This document shows, piece by piece, positions 42,682 through 51,250 of a stretch of 64,000 bases of DNA. Within the stretch, counting starts at the first letter, position 1. Every line of letters begins with the position of its first letter. The notes beneath the pieces are model-generated. The model was given only the letters and a program-made list of their open reading frames with translations. It ran no database searches and was not told where the DNA came from. This DNA comes from Cohaesibacter sp. (lineage in GTDB: Bacteria > Pseudomonadota > Alphaproteobacteria > Rhizobiales > Cohaesibacteraceae): the NCBI GenBank assembly GCA_025800105.1, contig JAOXSG010001101.1, positions 1 to 64,000 on the forward strand. Reading direction: 5' to 3'. Position numbers and translations under genes: made by a program.

Positions 42682-43524
42682 TCATTCTATTGGGATAACA
42701 TGCCCCTTTGCATCCCTTACCAAGACAGTTGATCTGTTATCATGCTTTTGTAAGCCTCTGGGGCGCAGTCGTCTATTGTTCTTAGATTGGGCCTTTTTCC
42801 ATGGAGCAAAAATTGAGTAAATTTCATCTCCTGTTACTTTGTAAGGCAGGGGATCTTGCGGTAGTCTGAAAATAAGGTGGATATGCTGATTGTTATCATA
42901 TTCCTCAAAAATGCTGACTTGTATCGTATCCATGTCCAACTCGGCAGGCTCTAGATTACCGACTTTTCTCGCCAGCTCTTTGGAGAGCTTCCAACGAAAA
43001 AAATCGAAGAGCGGACCCAAAGATTTCTGCGTCAACTGATTGGCGTAAGCTTTCCGAAGGCTATGGTCTTTGGGAAGATTGAACTTAAATCGCATACTGA
43101 CGATTGTATTTTGATCTTTGCCGCGCATCGAAAAGAAGATGCTGGCTTTTTCAACGCCATCGACAATGAATTGAAAATCAGCCAGACATTCCCAGCCAGC
43201 CCCTCGAATGATTGATCTGCGCCATCCTTCACTCTTAAAATCCAACTTTTGCAACAATGTGCAGATATCAGAAGGTCGGCGTAATATTTGACGTTTCATA
43301 GGTTGAGGGATTGGCTCAATCTGAGCCAGAGGAATGGGCGGAGCTGTCAAGACTTTGGATTTGCTCTTCTGGATTTGCTCATCAAAGAACATGTCTTCAA
43401 AATATGCATTGGCCACAAATACAAGCCCGTCCATGCCACGATTTTCTCGCAGTCTGTTGATTGCAAGAAGGCTTGTCATCAAAACGATAAGAAGGAATAT
43501 AATTACAAATACAAATCTAGCCAT
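42682..43524 (-). CDS. Uncharacterised membrane-anchored protein of the EPS locus
   Basis: A 280-aa protein with an N-terminal membrane anchor (FVFVIIFLLIVLMTSLLAI), then a disordered Pro-rich linker (APPIPLAQIEPIPQPM) and a folded domain from about residue 80. The domain has RRPSDICTLLQKLDFKSEGW, then GAGWECLADFQF, with two cysteines, and ends in a basic tail. No function is recognised. The ATG at 43524 begins right before the anchor; the frame extends to 43575. Its position at the end of the EPS block suggests an envelope role. Confidence 0.65.
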   Translation of the reverse strand: MARFVFVIIFLLIVLMTSLLAINRLRENRGMDGLVFVANAYFEDMFFDEQIQKSKSKVLTAPPIPLAQIEPIPQPMKRQILRRPSDICTLLQKLDFKSEGWRRSIIRGAGWECLADFQFIVDGVEKASIFFSMRGKDQNTIVSMRFKFNLPKDHSLRKAYANQLTQKSLGPLFDFFRWKLSKELARKVGNLEPAELDMDTIQVSIFEEYDNNQHIHLIFRLPQDPLPYKVTGDEIYSIFAPWKKAQSKNNRRLRPRGLQKHDNRSTVLVRDAKGHVIPIE

Positions 43525-43711
43525 GTAATCGACGCCAGATATATTTTCTCTTTTATCAGCCTCATGCCCTATCATGATTTTTTCATATAAATTAGTTTCT
43601 TATGACAAATAAAATATAGAATAATTATTATGAATATATAGAAATATATTGAGATGGAAAGATGTTATATATGTCCAATCAAATCTAAATTTCTACATTT
43701 CATCATAGCTC

Positions 43712-44638
43712 CTAATCACGCCGCCAAGAGGCGATGGCCAGGGCGGTGACTATTATTGCGCCTTTGACCATGAGTTGTGCTTCAATTGGAACGTTTAAAA
43801 TATTCAGGCCGCTATTGACAATTCCAAGGAACAAGACGCCCAAGATTGTTTTGTAAATATAGGCTTTGCCCCCAAACAGGCTTGCTCCCCCAAGGATAAC
43901 AGCCGAGATTACGTCCAGCTCTGTGCCAAATTCTCCAAAATTTGCTGATGCTGTGTAAACTTGTGTGCTTTCTATGATACCGGCCAATGCTGCACAGGCA
44001 CCGCAAATCACATAGGTTGAAAAGATTAAAGTGCGGATTCTTATGCCTGACAGATTGGCAGCAACCGGATTATCGCCCAGCGAAGAGACCCGCACGCCAT
44101 AGGCGGTAAATTTTTGTACCCAGATGGCAAGCCCGGCGACAGAAGCAAAGATCCAGACAGAGACAGGCACGCCCAATAGGGAACCAGTGCCAATGAAGCT
44201 ATAGGCTGGCATGTCGCTGATCTGATGCAAAGCCGGGCCACCAATGATCAATGCACTGCCGCGCACGATTGACAACATGCCCAGCGTTACGATGATGGCC
44301 GGGAGCTGGACTGTCGCTATGATCAATCCGTTGATGGCGCCGACGCACATTCCGGCCAGCAAGCCTGAGAGAAACGCAATGGGGAGAGGCATTCCAAATT
44401 GCATGGCAAAGAAAGAGACAAGCCCTGACAGAGCCAGCGTTGGCCCAACGGATAAATCAATGCCGCCTGTCATGATCACGAATGTCATGCCTACGGCCAT
44501 GATGCCGATGATTGCCATGCGGTGGACAACCGCAATGGCAGAATCCAGCGTCAGAAAGGCAGGCTCCAAGCTTCCCACAACGAGCGCAGTCATCACAATT
44601 GCAAAGGGTAATGCATAACGGTTCAGATCCTGTATCAT
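43712..44638 (-). CDS. Ribose-type ABC transporter permease (second permease)
   Basis: A 308-aa inner-membrane permease of the RbsC/branched-chain superfamily with about ten spans. GMTFVIMTGGIDLSVGPTLALSG is the family signature, and LTIIVTLG-like LPAIIVTLGMLSIVRGSALI and VISAVILGGASLFGGKAY support it. The stop ends the operon. It overlaps the ATP-binding subunit gene by four bases. With the permease at 46.1 kb it forms a heterodimer. Confidence 0.9.
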   Translation of the reverse strand: MIQDLNRYALPFAIVMTALVVGSLEPAFLTLDSAIAVVHRMAIIGIMAVGMTFVIMTGGIDLSVGPTLALSGLVSFFAMQFGMPLPIAFLSGLLAGMCVGAINGLIIATVQLPAIIVTLGMLSIVRGSALIIGGPALHQISDMPAYSFIGTGSLLGVPVSVWIFASVAGLAIWVQKFTAYGVRVSSLGDNPVAANLSGIRIRTLIFSTYVICGACAALAGIIESTQVYTASANFGEFGTELDVISAVILGGASLFGGKAYIYKTILGVLFLGIVNSGLNILNVPIEAQLMVKGAIIVTALAIASWRRD

Positions 44639-46125
44639 GCTGCTGTTGCCCCGCTGATTTCTGCGACAAGCTCTTCATGGCTTACATGTGCTGCATCCAA
44701 TTCGCGAACAATCCGGCCATCGGACATGATGACAATCCGGTCTGCAATCAGCTGCACCTCTTCGACATCTGAAGAGACCACAAGAATGGCAACACCGCGG
44801 GCTTTCAATTCATGCATCACCCGATAAATATCATTTTTGGCACCCACATCGACACCCACTGTCGGCTCATCCAGAATGACGATGTCTGGGTCTGTCTCCA
44901 GCCATTTTCCCAAGAGCACTTTTTGCTGGTTGCCGCCGCTCAATGTCCCAACGATCTTTTCAGGATCGGGCGGTTGAATATTCAATCTCTTGATGGTCGC
45001 ATCGACGGTTTTTTTCATCGCAGGTTTGCGCAATAATATATGGCGCAAGAATTTCGGCAAGGCTGCGGCCAGCACATTATCCGTGATGGTGTGAGACAGA
45101 AATAAGCCTTCCGCTCGTCGATCTTCGGGAACAAGGGCAATGCCCTGCTCGATTGCCTGTCTTGGAGAAGCCAGTTTTACCGTCTTCCCCCTTAGCGTGA
45201 TTGTGCCCCCATCGGGCTGATCCGCACCAAAAAGGCATCGCACAACTTCTGTTCTTTTGGAGCCGATCAATCCGGTTAAACAGAGAATTTCGCCCTTTCG
45301 CAGAGTTAGATTGATATCCTCAAAGGCCCCATTACGGCGCAAGCCTTTGGTTGCGAGGATTTCGTCACCGATCTCGCACTTTGCAGATAGGCGCTCTGTA
45401 TCCGCTTGCCCCGGTCCCAACATATGCCCGACCACCTGAGCGCGGTCTGTATCGGCAACGGCTCCCTCCCAGACCAGCGCCCCGTCGCGCAAGATTGTGG
45501 CCGTTTCGCAGACACGAAAAATCTCATTCATGATATGGCTGATATATACCACGGCCACACCTCTGGCGCTTAATCTGCGGATGGTGTCATGCAATCGCTC
45601 CACCTCTGGAAAAGACAGCCATGCTGTTGGCTCATCCATCAGAATGACGCGGGCATCCAAAGCAAGCGCCTTGAGAATTTCGACTTCCTTTTGCTTTACC
45701 GTTGGCAGGCTGCCGACCAAAGCATGAGGGGAAATCTGTGTCGCATTGGCTGAGATCAAAGCTTGGGCTTTTGCCATCATTGCCTTGCGGTCGATCAGGC
45801 CAAATGGTCCGCGCGGGTGATGCCCCAGAAACAAATTCTCTGCGACGCTTAAATTCGGTGACAAGCTGGAATGCTGATAGATGCAGGCAATGCCCCCCTC
45901 TATATGCCCTGCCGGGCCACCGCCAAGGCGCTCGCCATCGACAATCACCTCGCCTGTTGTTGGAGCATGTGCGCCGGTCAAGATCTTGATCATCGTCGTT
46001 TTGCCTGCGCCATTGCTGCCAATCACGGCGCGCACTTCTCCGGCTTGAAGGGTGAAGTCCAGCGCCTTGAGGGCCTCGAAATTGCCGAAGCGTTTGGAAA
46101 TTTTTCTGGCCTGCAACATGCTCAT
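44635..46125 (-). CDS. Sugar ABC transporter ATP-binding protein (RbsA-type double domain)
   Basis: A 496-aa protein with two fused nucleotide-binding domains. The first is complete: Walker A VIGSNGAGKTTMIK and Walker B ARVILMDEPTAWLS. The second has a degenerate Walker A (CLTGLIGSKRTEVV) but a standard signature LSGGNQQKVLLGKWL and Walker B DIVILDEPTVGVDVG, the usual asymmetry of RbsA/XylG proteins. ATGA overlaps join it to both permease genes. It powers uptake of a monosaccharide or sugar alcohol. Confidence 0.94.
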   Translation of the reverse strand: MSMLQARKISKRFGNFEALKALDFTLQAGEVRAVIGSNGAGKTTMIKILTGAHAPTTGEVIVDGERLGGGPAGHIEGGIACIYQHSSLSPNLSVAENLFLGHHPRGPFGLIDRKAMMAKAQALISANATQISPHALVGSLPTVKQKEVEILKALALDARVILMDEPTAWLSFPEVERLHDTIRRLSARGVAVVYISHIMNEIFRVCETATILRDGALVWEGAVADTDRAQVVGHMLGPGQADTERLSAKCEIGDEILATKGLRRNGAFEDINLTLRKGEILCLTGLIGSKRTEVVRCLFGADQPDGGTITLRGKTVKLASPRQAIEQGIALVPEDRRAEGLFLSHTITDNVLAAALPKFLRHILLRKPAMKKTVDATIKRLNIQPPDPEKIVGTLSGGNQQKVLLGKWLETDPDIVILDEPTVGVDVGAKNDIYRVMHELKARGVAILVVSSDVEEVQLIADRIVIMSDGRIVRELDAAHVSHEELVAEISGATAA

Positions 46126-47114
46126 TTTGCTGCCCTCTTGTTTGCAACAAACCGGTCATATCCAACAGCTGCGATCAGGATCACCCCTGTTAGAATTTGC
46201 TGATAGAATTGTGAGGTGCCCATCAATGTCAAGCCAATCAGGATGATGCCCAAAAGGAATGCACCAAAAACCGGCCCCATCACGCCACCGGTTCCGCCTT
46301 GTAATCCGATCCCACCGATGATAGCCGCAGCAATGGCGGTCAATTCCATGCCTGATCCCAGCGCTTCGGTCGCTGTTGTGAAACGTCCAACCAATATCAC
46401 ACCCGCGAGACCTGCGGAAAAGCCGCAAAGCGCATAGACCGATATCAGCAACCATTTGGTGTTAAGTCCTGCCAGATGCGCCGCTTCAGGGTTGCCGCCA
46501 TAGGTGCGCAGATTCAATCCCCATTGTGTGCGCCAGAGCAAAAGGCTGACCATGGCACAATAGATCAGAAGCACGAAAAATGAGGATGGTATCCATGGCA
46601 AGCTTATGATGTTACCAAACCATGCTTCAATTTCGACAAAATCCCCCAGCCATCGCACATGTGGATCGCGGATTGCCTTTGAAGAGAGTTCGGGAAAGAG
46701 TTGCCGTCCAGAAATTGCAAAGACCAGTCCTCGATAAGCTGCGAGCGTGGCCAATGTGGCAACGAATGGCTGCAAGCGCAGATAGACGATCAAAGCCCCG
46801 TTCAAAGCGCCCGCCAATGTGGTGGCCACTAATGCCAAAGCAATGGCCGATAGGCCGCTCATATCGAAGATCATAATGGCGTCAAACAGCACCATGGCTG
46901 CCAGAGCTACGATTGAGCCGACGCTTAAATCAATGCCACGCGCCATAATGACCAGCCCCTGCCCAACCGCCACAATCGCCAGAAAGGAATAGCCAATCAA
47001 AAGGGTCTCGACATTCGAGAATGAGAAGAAACGATCCGCTGTTAGCGAGAAAAATCCAAACATTGCGATTGTCAGCAACACAATCACCAGATTGGACGCA
47101 AAAAGACGCGGCAT
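46122..47114 (-). CDS. Ribose-type ABC transporter permease (first permease)
   Basis: A 330-aa permease of the RbsC family. VGQGLVIMARGIDLSVGSIVALAAM is the signature segment, followed by FVATLATLAAYRGLVFAISG and AAAIIGGIGLQGGTGGVMG. It has an insertion of about 45 residues in the periplasmic region (FPELSSKAIRDPHVRWLGDF), often seen in permeases of this kind. It is upstream of the ATP-binding subunit and follows the binding-protein gene after a hairpin. Confidence 0.9.
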   Translation of the reverse strand: MPRLFASNLVIVLLTIAMFGFFSLTADRFFSFSNVETLLIGYSFLAIVAVGQGLVIMARGIDLSVGSIVALAAMVLFDAIMIFDMSGLSAIALALVATTLAGALNGALIVYLRLQPFVATLATLAAYRGLVFAISGRQLFPELSSKAIRDPHVRWLGDFVEIEAWFGNIISLPWIPSSFFVLLIYCAMVSLLLWRTQWGLNLRTYGGNPEAAHLAGLNTKWLLISVYALCGFSAGLAGVILVGRFTTATEALGSGMELTAIAAAIIGGIGLQGGTGGVMGPVFGAFLLGIILIGLTLMGTSQFYQQILTGVILIAAVGYDRFVANKRAAK

Positions 47115-47138
47115 ATGAGGGCTCTCTTGTCAATTTAA

Positions 47139-47165
47139 GGCGCACGCAACACAGCAGCGCGCGCC
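47139..47165 (-). terminator. Intercistronic hairpin between binding-protein and permease genes
   Basis: GGCGCACGC (47139-47147) pairs with GCGCGCGCC (47157-47165), with one wobble. There is no T-run after it on the minus strand, so it is more likely a stabilising or attenuating hairpin that raises binding-protein over permease expression than a true terminator. Confidence 0.55.
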
Positions 47166-47187
47166 TTTTTATGATGTTTTAGCGAGA

Positions 47188-48204
47188 TTACCAGCGCTGT
47201 TCGGGGGTGATTTCGCCCACATTTTCTGCCATCGCGATGGTATAGGGCATCAGCAAATGCCCTTGACTGGCGAAATCACGTGCCGAAACCATGCCGGTTG
47301 CAATGACTGTTGCCGCAGCTGCGGCAAGACGCCCTTGCTGATAGACATCTGTATATTGCGTTCCGGTCAATTCTCCGGCTTCAATTGAGGCAAGCGCATC
47401 TTTCTCGCCATCATTGCCAAAGATGGTCAATTGCTCCAGAACCCTTTTTTGCTTGGCGACATCCACGGCACCCAGCGCCATTGAATCATTCACGCCATAG
47501 ACCCCTGTTATATCCGGGTTGGATGCAAGGATTGTTGTGAACACATCTTGTGCCTTTTTGCGTGACCAGTCAGCCACCTGATTGGCGACCACTTTGATAT
47601 TGGGATGATGTTCCGCCAATCCATCGATGAAGCCCTGTTCGCGTTGATCGCGGATAATGATGCCGGGAGGTGCGTTCAAAATTGCCACCTTGCCTTTGCC
47701 ACCCATTTTGTCGCCCATTGCTTTGGCGATGTCTTTTGCCCCCAGATAGTGGCTCATTTCGACATGTGCGGCATGTGGCTCGGTTGCATCAATGTTAAGT
47801 GTAATCACCGAAATGCCTTCGCGTTTTGCCCGCGAAATCGAGGGAGCCAGCGCAACAGAATCCACCGGCTGGAGGAAAATAACCTTGGTGCCATTATTGA
47901 TGAGCGTATCCATTTGGCTGACTTGCACTTCGGCTTTGGCCTGCCCATCCAGCAATTGATATTCGATGCCGGGCTGGTTGCCAAGAACATCCTCAATGCC
48001 TTTGCTCCAAGCGGCTGGGACTGTATGCGCCACAAACTGGATGAAGGCCATTTTGATGCCATCTCCAGAGGCCGCATGTGCCGCGCCCTTGATGCCTGTC
48101 ATCTCTGGCAAGGTGCCCATAGCCAATGCCCCTGCTCCCACTGCGGCAGCTGAAAATAAGGCGCGGCGATCAATGCCTTCCTTTGCTTTTACGTCATCAC
48201 TCAT
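47188..48204 (-). CDS. Sugar ABC transporter substrate-binding protein (RbsB-type, Tat-exported)
   Basis: A 338-aa type I periplasmic binding protein. DRRALFSAAAVGAGALAMG, with Arg13-Arg14 and a Tat-like hydrophobic core, predicts export by the twin-arginine route. The mature domain has QMDTLINNGTKVIFLQPVDS, INIDATEPHAA-like LNIDATEPHAAHVEM, and ITGVYGVNDSMALGAVDV, the usual ribose/xylose-type ligand loops. A hexose, pentose or inositol-type ligand is likely. It heads the transporter genes after the SMP-30 gene. Confidence 0.91.
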   Translation of the reverse strand: MSDDVKAKEGIDRRALFSAAAVGAGALAMGTLPEMTGIKGAAHAASGDGIKMAFIQFVAHTVPAAWSKGIEDVLGNQPGIEYQLLDGQAKAEVQVSQMDTLINNGTKVIFLQPVDSVALAPSISRAKREGISVITLNIDATEPHAAHVEMSHYLGAKDIAKAMGDKMGGKGKVAILNAPPGIIIRDQREQGFIDGLAEHHPNIKVVANQVADWSRKKAQDVFTTILASNPDITGVYGVNDSMALGAVDVAKQKRVLEQLTIFGNDGEKDALASIEAGELTGTQYTDVYQQGRLAAAAATVIATGMVSARDFASQGHLLMPYTIAMAENVGEITPEQRW

Positions 48205-48228
48205 TGCTTTATTCCTCCGTTGGGCGAC

Positions 48229-49143
48229 TTATGATTTTTTAAATTTTGCACCTGCCACTGCGACATAGACGCTATAGACAGAACGCGAAGCGGTGATTAG
48301 CAAGCGGTTGCCTTTTGGACCGCCAAATTCAAGATTGGAAACAGGCTCAGGCACCTTCAGGCAGCCCAGATGGACGCCTTTGGCATCAAGAATTTCAATG
48401 CCGCGCGCGGACGAGCACCAGATATGTCCAAATTCATCCACGCGCAAACCATCGGGAACGCCATGTTCGATTTCGAAAATTGGCTCCGGGCGTGACAGAT
48501 TGCCCTTTTCATGAGAGCAGGCAAACAGATGATGGTGGCCTTTTTCGTCGTGAGAGCGAGCTGAATCTGCGATATAGAGCTGTGTCTCGCCTGGTGAGAA
48601 TGCCAATCCATTTGGCTTTTGTAACACATCAATAGCGGATCTGATTTGCCCCTTTTTATCAATCTGATAAACACGACAACAAGGTTGTTCCGGTTCCGCC
48701 CGTTGCCCTTCAAAATCGGTCATAATTCCGTATGTCGGATCTGTGAACCAGACAGAGCCATCTGTGGAGACCACAAGATCATTTGGCGAATTTAGCCGTT
48801 TTCCATCAAATCGATCGGCCAAAATGGTCTCGGTGCCATCATGCTCTTTTCGCACCACTGAGCGGGTCAAATGGCGGCAAGAAAGCAGACGCCCCTGAGG
48901 ATCGCGCGTATTGCCATTTGTGTTTGCGCTGTTATAGCTGAAAACGCGAATGGCATCATCGGTGAGCCATTGATAGAGGCGATTGTTCGGAATATCTGAC
49001 CATAGAAAATAGTCTCCGGTTGGAAAATATACCGGTCCTTCGGCCCACAACATTGTGCTAAAGACACGGGTCAAATCGCTGCTATGCAAAATCAGATCAC
49101 GCAAGCGAGGATCATATATTTCTGTTTCGACTGCCACTTTCAT
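48229..49143 (-). CDS. SMP-30/gluconolactonase family protein
   Basis: A 304-aa calcium-dependent six-bladed beta-propeller lactonase. Metal and active-site residues are seen at MLWAEGPVYFP (Glu), RLNSPNDLVVS (Asn), LQKPNGLAFSPGE (Asn) and HGVPDGLRVDEFG (Asp). Such enzymes hydrolyse sugar acid lactones or related esters. It precedes the binding-protein gene by 24 bases and is likely first in the ABC operon, so the importer probably brings in a sugar whose oxidised lactone is opened here; no sugar dehydrogenase is in view. Confidence 0.88.
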   Translation of the reverse strand: MKVAVETEIYDPRLRDLILHSSDLTRVFSTMLWAEGPVYFPTGDYFLWSDIPNNRLYQWLTDDAIRVFSYNSANTNGNTRDPQGRLLSCRHLTRSVVRKEHDGTETILADRFDGKRLNSPNDLVVSTDGSVWFTDPTYGIMTDFEGQRAEPEQPCCRVYQIDKKGQIRSAIDVLQKPNGLAFSPGETQLYIADSARSHDEKGHHHLFACSHEKGNLSRPEPIFEIEHGVPDGLRVDEFGHIWCSSARGIEILDAKGVHLGCLKVPEPVSNLEFGGPKGNRLLITASRSVYSVYVAVAGAKFKKS

Positions 49144-49268
49144 CCTCCGTTGCCTTTATAAAGAGCATGGGAATGGAAAAGGGGAAAGCTGCATTTGCGC
49201 AAAAAAGTTGCGCGTCTGCGCATGAGCGTTTCCAAAAGTTATGATACAAGGGCCTTGGAGACCCCTAT

Positions 49269-50474
49269 ATGACTTATCGCCAAAGTGACATTGCTGTTCC
49301 GTCCGACTGGGTTGTAAGGATTGCACAATCCCTTGCCGGGTTGGTGGATTTGCGCGCCGCTGTTGCTGCCATGTCGGACGAACTCAAGCGCGTTCTTGCC
49401 CATGACCATATTGACGTGGCTCTGCTCACAGAGACAGGGGACGAACTGATTGCCTATGAGACCGGGTTGGAAACGACATGGGGTCAGAAATTCAGAAAAG
49501 TGGCCGCCAGTCCGATCCGCGACATCCTTCAGAACAGAGTGCCCAGTCTGGTGTTTGTTGATGCGATGAAAGATCCCCGCATTGTGTTTGATGGGGCAGA
49601 TACCGAACCGATCCAAAAATTTGGTCTGAGATCGCGGTTGCATCATAAAATTGAGATATCGGGAGATACCATAGGTGCGCTCTCGCTTTCTTCGCGCCTG
49701 CCCAATGTCTATAGCGAAGATGATCTTCATACGCTGAGAACGGTTGCCAATGTCATTGGCCCCTATTTCCACGCTTTGCGCGTCTCTGAAATAGCCAAGG
49801 CAAAAGCCGTTGAAGCGGAAAGACAATTGGCGCTAAGGAAAGAAGCGGAACATTTGATAGAAGTGCAGGAAGAAGAGCGAAGCAGGATTGGTATGGATCT
49901 GCATGATCATTGTCTTGCAGAATTGTCGCGCCTGTTGCGGATGCTGGACGATGACAGCTTGGCGGATCAGGAAAAAATAGCAGAGGCCAAATCCAAATTG
50001 TCTGGAACCATTCAGGATATTCGCGGCATTGTTGAGGATGCCCGTCCGGCTTTGTTGGAAATGTTTGGTTTGGGCACAGCGATTGAGGCTTATCTGGTCA
50101 ATTCCGCCAGAGGCAATCCTGTCAAGACCCGCATGATGGCGGATCCGCAAGATCTGGATCTTTGGTTTGGGCATAGTCAGAGAAACAAATTGTTGATTTT
50201 TCGGATCGCACAAGAAGCGATCAACAATGCTATTCGACATGCTGATGCGCAGGAAATTTCCGTTTCTTTCTTGAGAGATGGGGATCAGGTTTCTATCCAT
50301 GTTGTTGATGATGGCATTGGTTTGAATTCTGACAATGGTCTGGCGACCAGCGGACTGCAAAATATGAAAGCACGGGCCGAGATGATGGGGGCCTTGTTGC
50401 ATTTGTCCAAGGCGCCCTCAGGCCGTGGCACAAAGGTCACCCTGTCCTTGAATTGTTTGAGAGAAGAGGCATGA
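49269..50474 (+). CDS. Cytoplasmic sensor histidine kinase with GAF-like domain (NarL-type partner)
   Basis: A 401-aa kinase without membrane spans. A GAF-like sensory domain (about 20-170) is followed by a coiled linker and a HisKA_3 dimerisation helix, EERSRIGMDLHDHCLAELSRL, with H212 as the phosphorylation site. The ATPase region has RIAQEAINNAIRHADA (N-box) and VVDDGIGLNSDNGLATSGL (G1/G2). It overlaps the start of the response regulator gene. It is divergent from the SMP-30/ABC operon, which it probably controls. The soluble layout suggests an intracellular signal. Confidence 0.9.
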   Translation: MTYRQSDIAVPSDWVVRIAQSLAGLVDLRAAVAAMSDELKRVLAHDHIDVALLTETGDELIAYETGLETTWGQKFRKVAASPIRDILQNRVPSLVFVDAMKDPRIVFDGADTEPIQKFGLRSRLHHKIEISGDTIGALSLSSRLPNVYSEDDLHTLRTVANVIGPYFHALRVSEIAKAKAVEAERQLALRKEAEHLIEVQEEERSRIGMDLHDHCLAELSRLLRMLDDDSLADQEKIAEAKSKLSGTIQDIRGIVEDARPALLEMFGLGTAIEAYLVNSARGNPVKTRMMADPQDLDLWFGHSQRNKLLIFRIAQEAINNAIRHADAQEISVSFLRDGDQVSIHVVDDGIGLNSDNGLATSGLQNMKARAEMMGALLHLSKAPSGRGTKVTLSLNCLREEA

Positions 50475-51202
50475 TGAAACAAAATTTGCTGATTGTTGAA
50501 GATGATCCTTTTCATTTGAAATTCATCGAAGATCAACTCAAAGACGACGCCTTTGCGTCTTTTGCCATTACGACCATGCCAAGCGGTGACAAGGCCTGGG
50601 ACTGGCTGACCTCCAACACGGCCTCTTTTGCCATTATTGATTTGAATTTACCGGGTAAGAATGGCGTGGAGATTGCAACCCGCCTTTGGCAATCGTGCCA
50701 AAGTGCCAGCATTGTCTTTTGGTCCAATTTTTCAGATCCGGCCTATGTCAGAGCCATTGCCAAGATTGTGCCCGGCGAGGGAAATTTTGGCTATATTCTC
50801 AAAACCATGTCCGGTGAGAAATGTTTGCGCTCCCTCAAAGGGGTTCTGTTTGATGGACAGCGCATTGTTGATGGAGAGGTTCAGGGCTTCATTAATCGCC
50901 GCAATACGCGCAGTGCACAGCTCAATCAGGTGGAAAGCGATATTCTTAACCTGATCGCCCTTGGCTTAACCGATCGTGCCATAAGCGATTATATCGGCAT
51001 GTCCCAACGCTCTATCCAACTCTCTGCTGCGGGGATTTTTGATAAATTGTCCTGTCATGACAAACTGTCCGAGACTGATGATAGCCAGATCAACAAACGC
51101 TCGCGCCTTGTGGCCCGTGCCTTTCTTGGGGGAGAAATCAACCGCGCTTCTTTGTTGGAAAGCGAAAAGAAATATCTATCCTCTGTCACAACCTCTCTTT
51201 GA
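50471..51202 (+). CDS. LuxR/NarL-type response regulator
   Basis: A 243-aa regulator. The receiver domain has VEDDPF (acidic pair), D57 in AIIDLNLPGKNG as phospho-acceptor, and the Lys in YILKTMSGE. The C-terminal LuxR-type helix-turn-helix is LNQVESDILNLIALGLTDRAISDYIGMSQRSIQ. The ATG at 50471 follows GAGAAGAGG and overlaps the kinase stop; a second ATG follows directly. The final 40 residues extend past the usual LuxR domain end. It is coexpressed with the kinase. Confidence 0.9.
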   Translation: MMKQNLLIVEDDPFHLKFIEDQLKDDAFASFAITTMPSGDKAWDWLTSNTASFAIIDLNLPGKNGVEIATRLWQSCQSASIVFWSNFSDPAYVRAIAKIVPGEGNFGYILKTMSGEKCLRSLKGVLFDGQRIVDGEVQGFINRRNTRSAQLNQVESDILNLIALGLTDRAISDYIGMSQRSIQLSAAGIFDKLSCHDKLSETDDSQINKRSRLVARAFLGGEINRASLLESEKKYLSSVTTSL

Positions 51203-51220
51203 TGTCCTGTTGCCCATGAT

Positions 51221-51250
51221 TGGCTATTATTGGCTATTATTGGCTATGAT
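51221..51250. repeat. Three tandem copies of a 10-base unit at a convergent junction
   Basis: TGGCTATTAT occurs twice exactly and a third time as TGGCTATGAT. The third copy overlaps the TctA stop codon (51244-51246) between the convergent response-regulator and TctA genes. Replication slippage is the simplest explanation. Confidence 0.75.

Noticed and set aside
47605-48153. 182-aa plus-strand frame opposite the RbsB-type gene
   Set aside because: Antisense shadow of a Tat-exported binding protein; no independent support.
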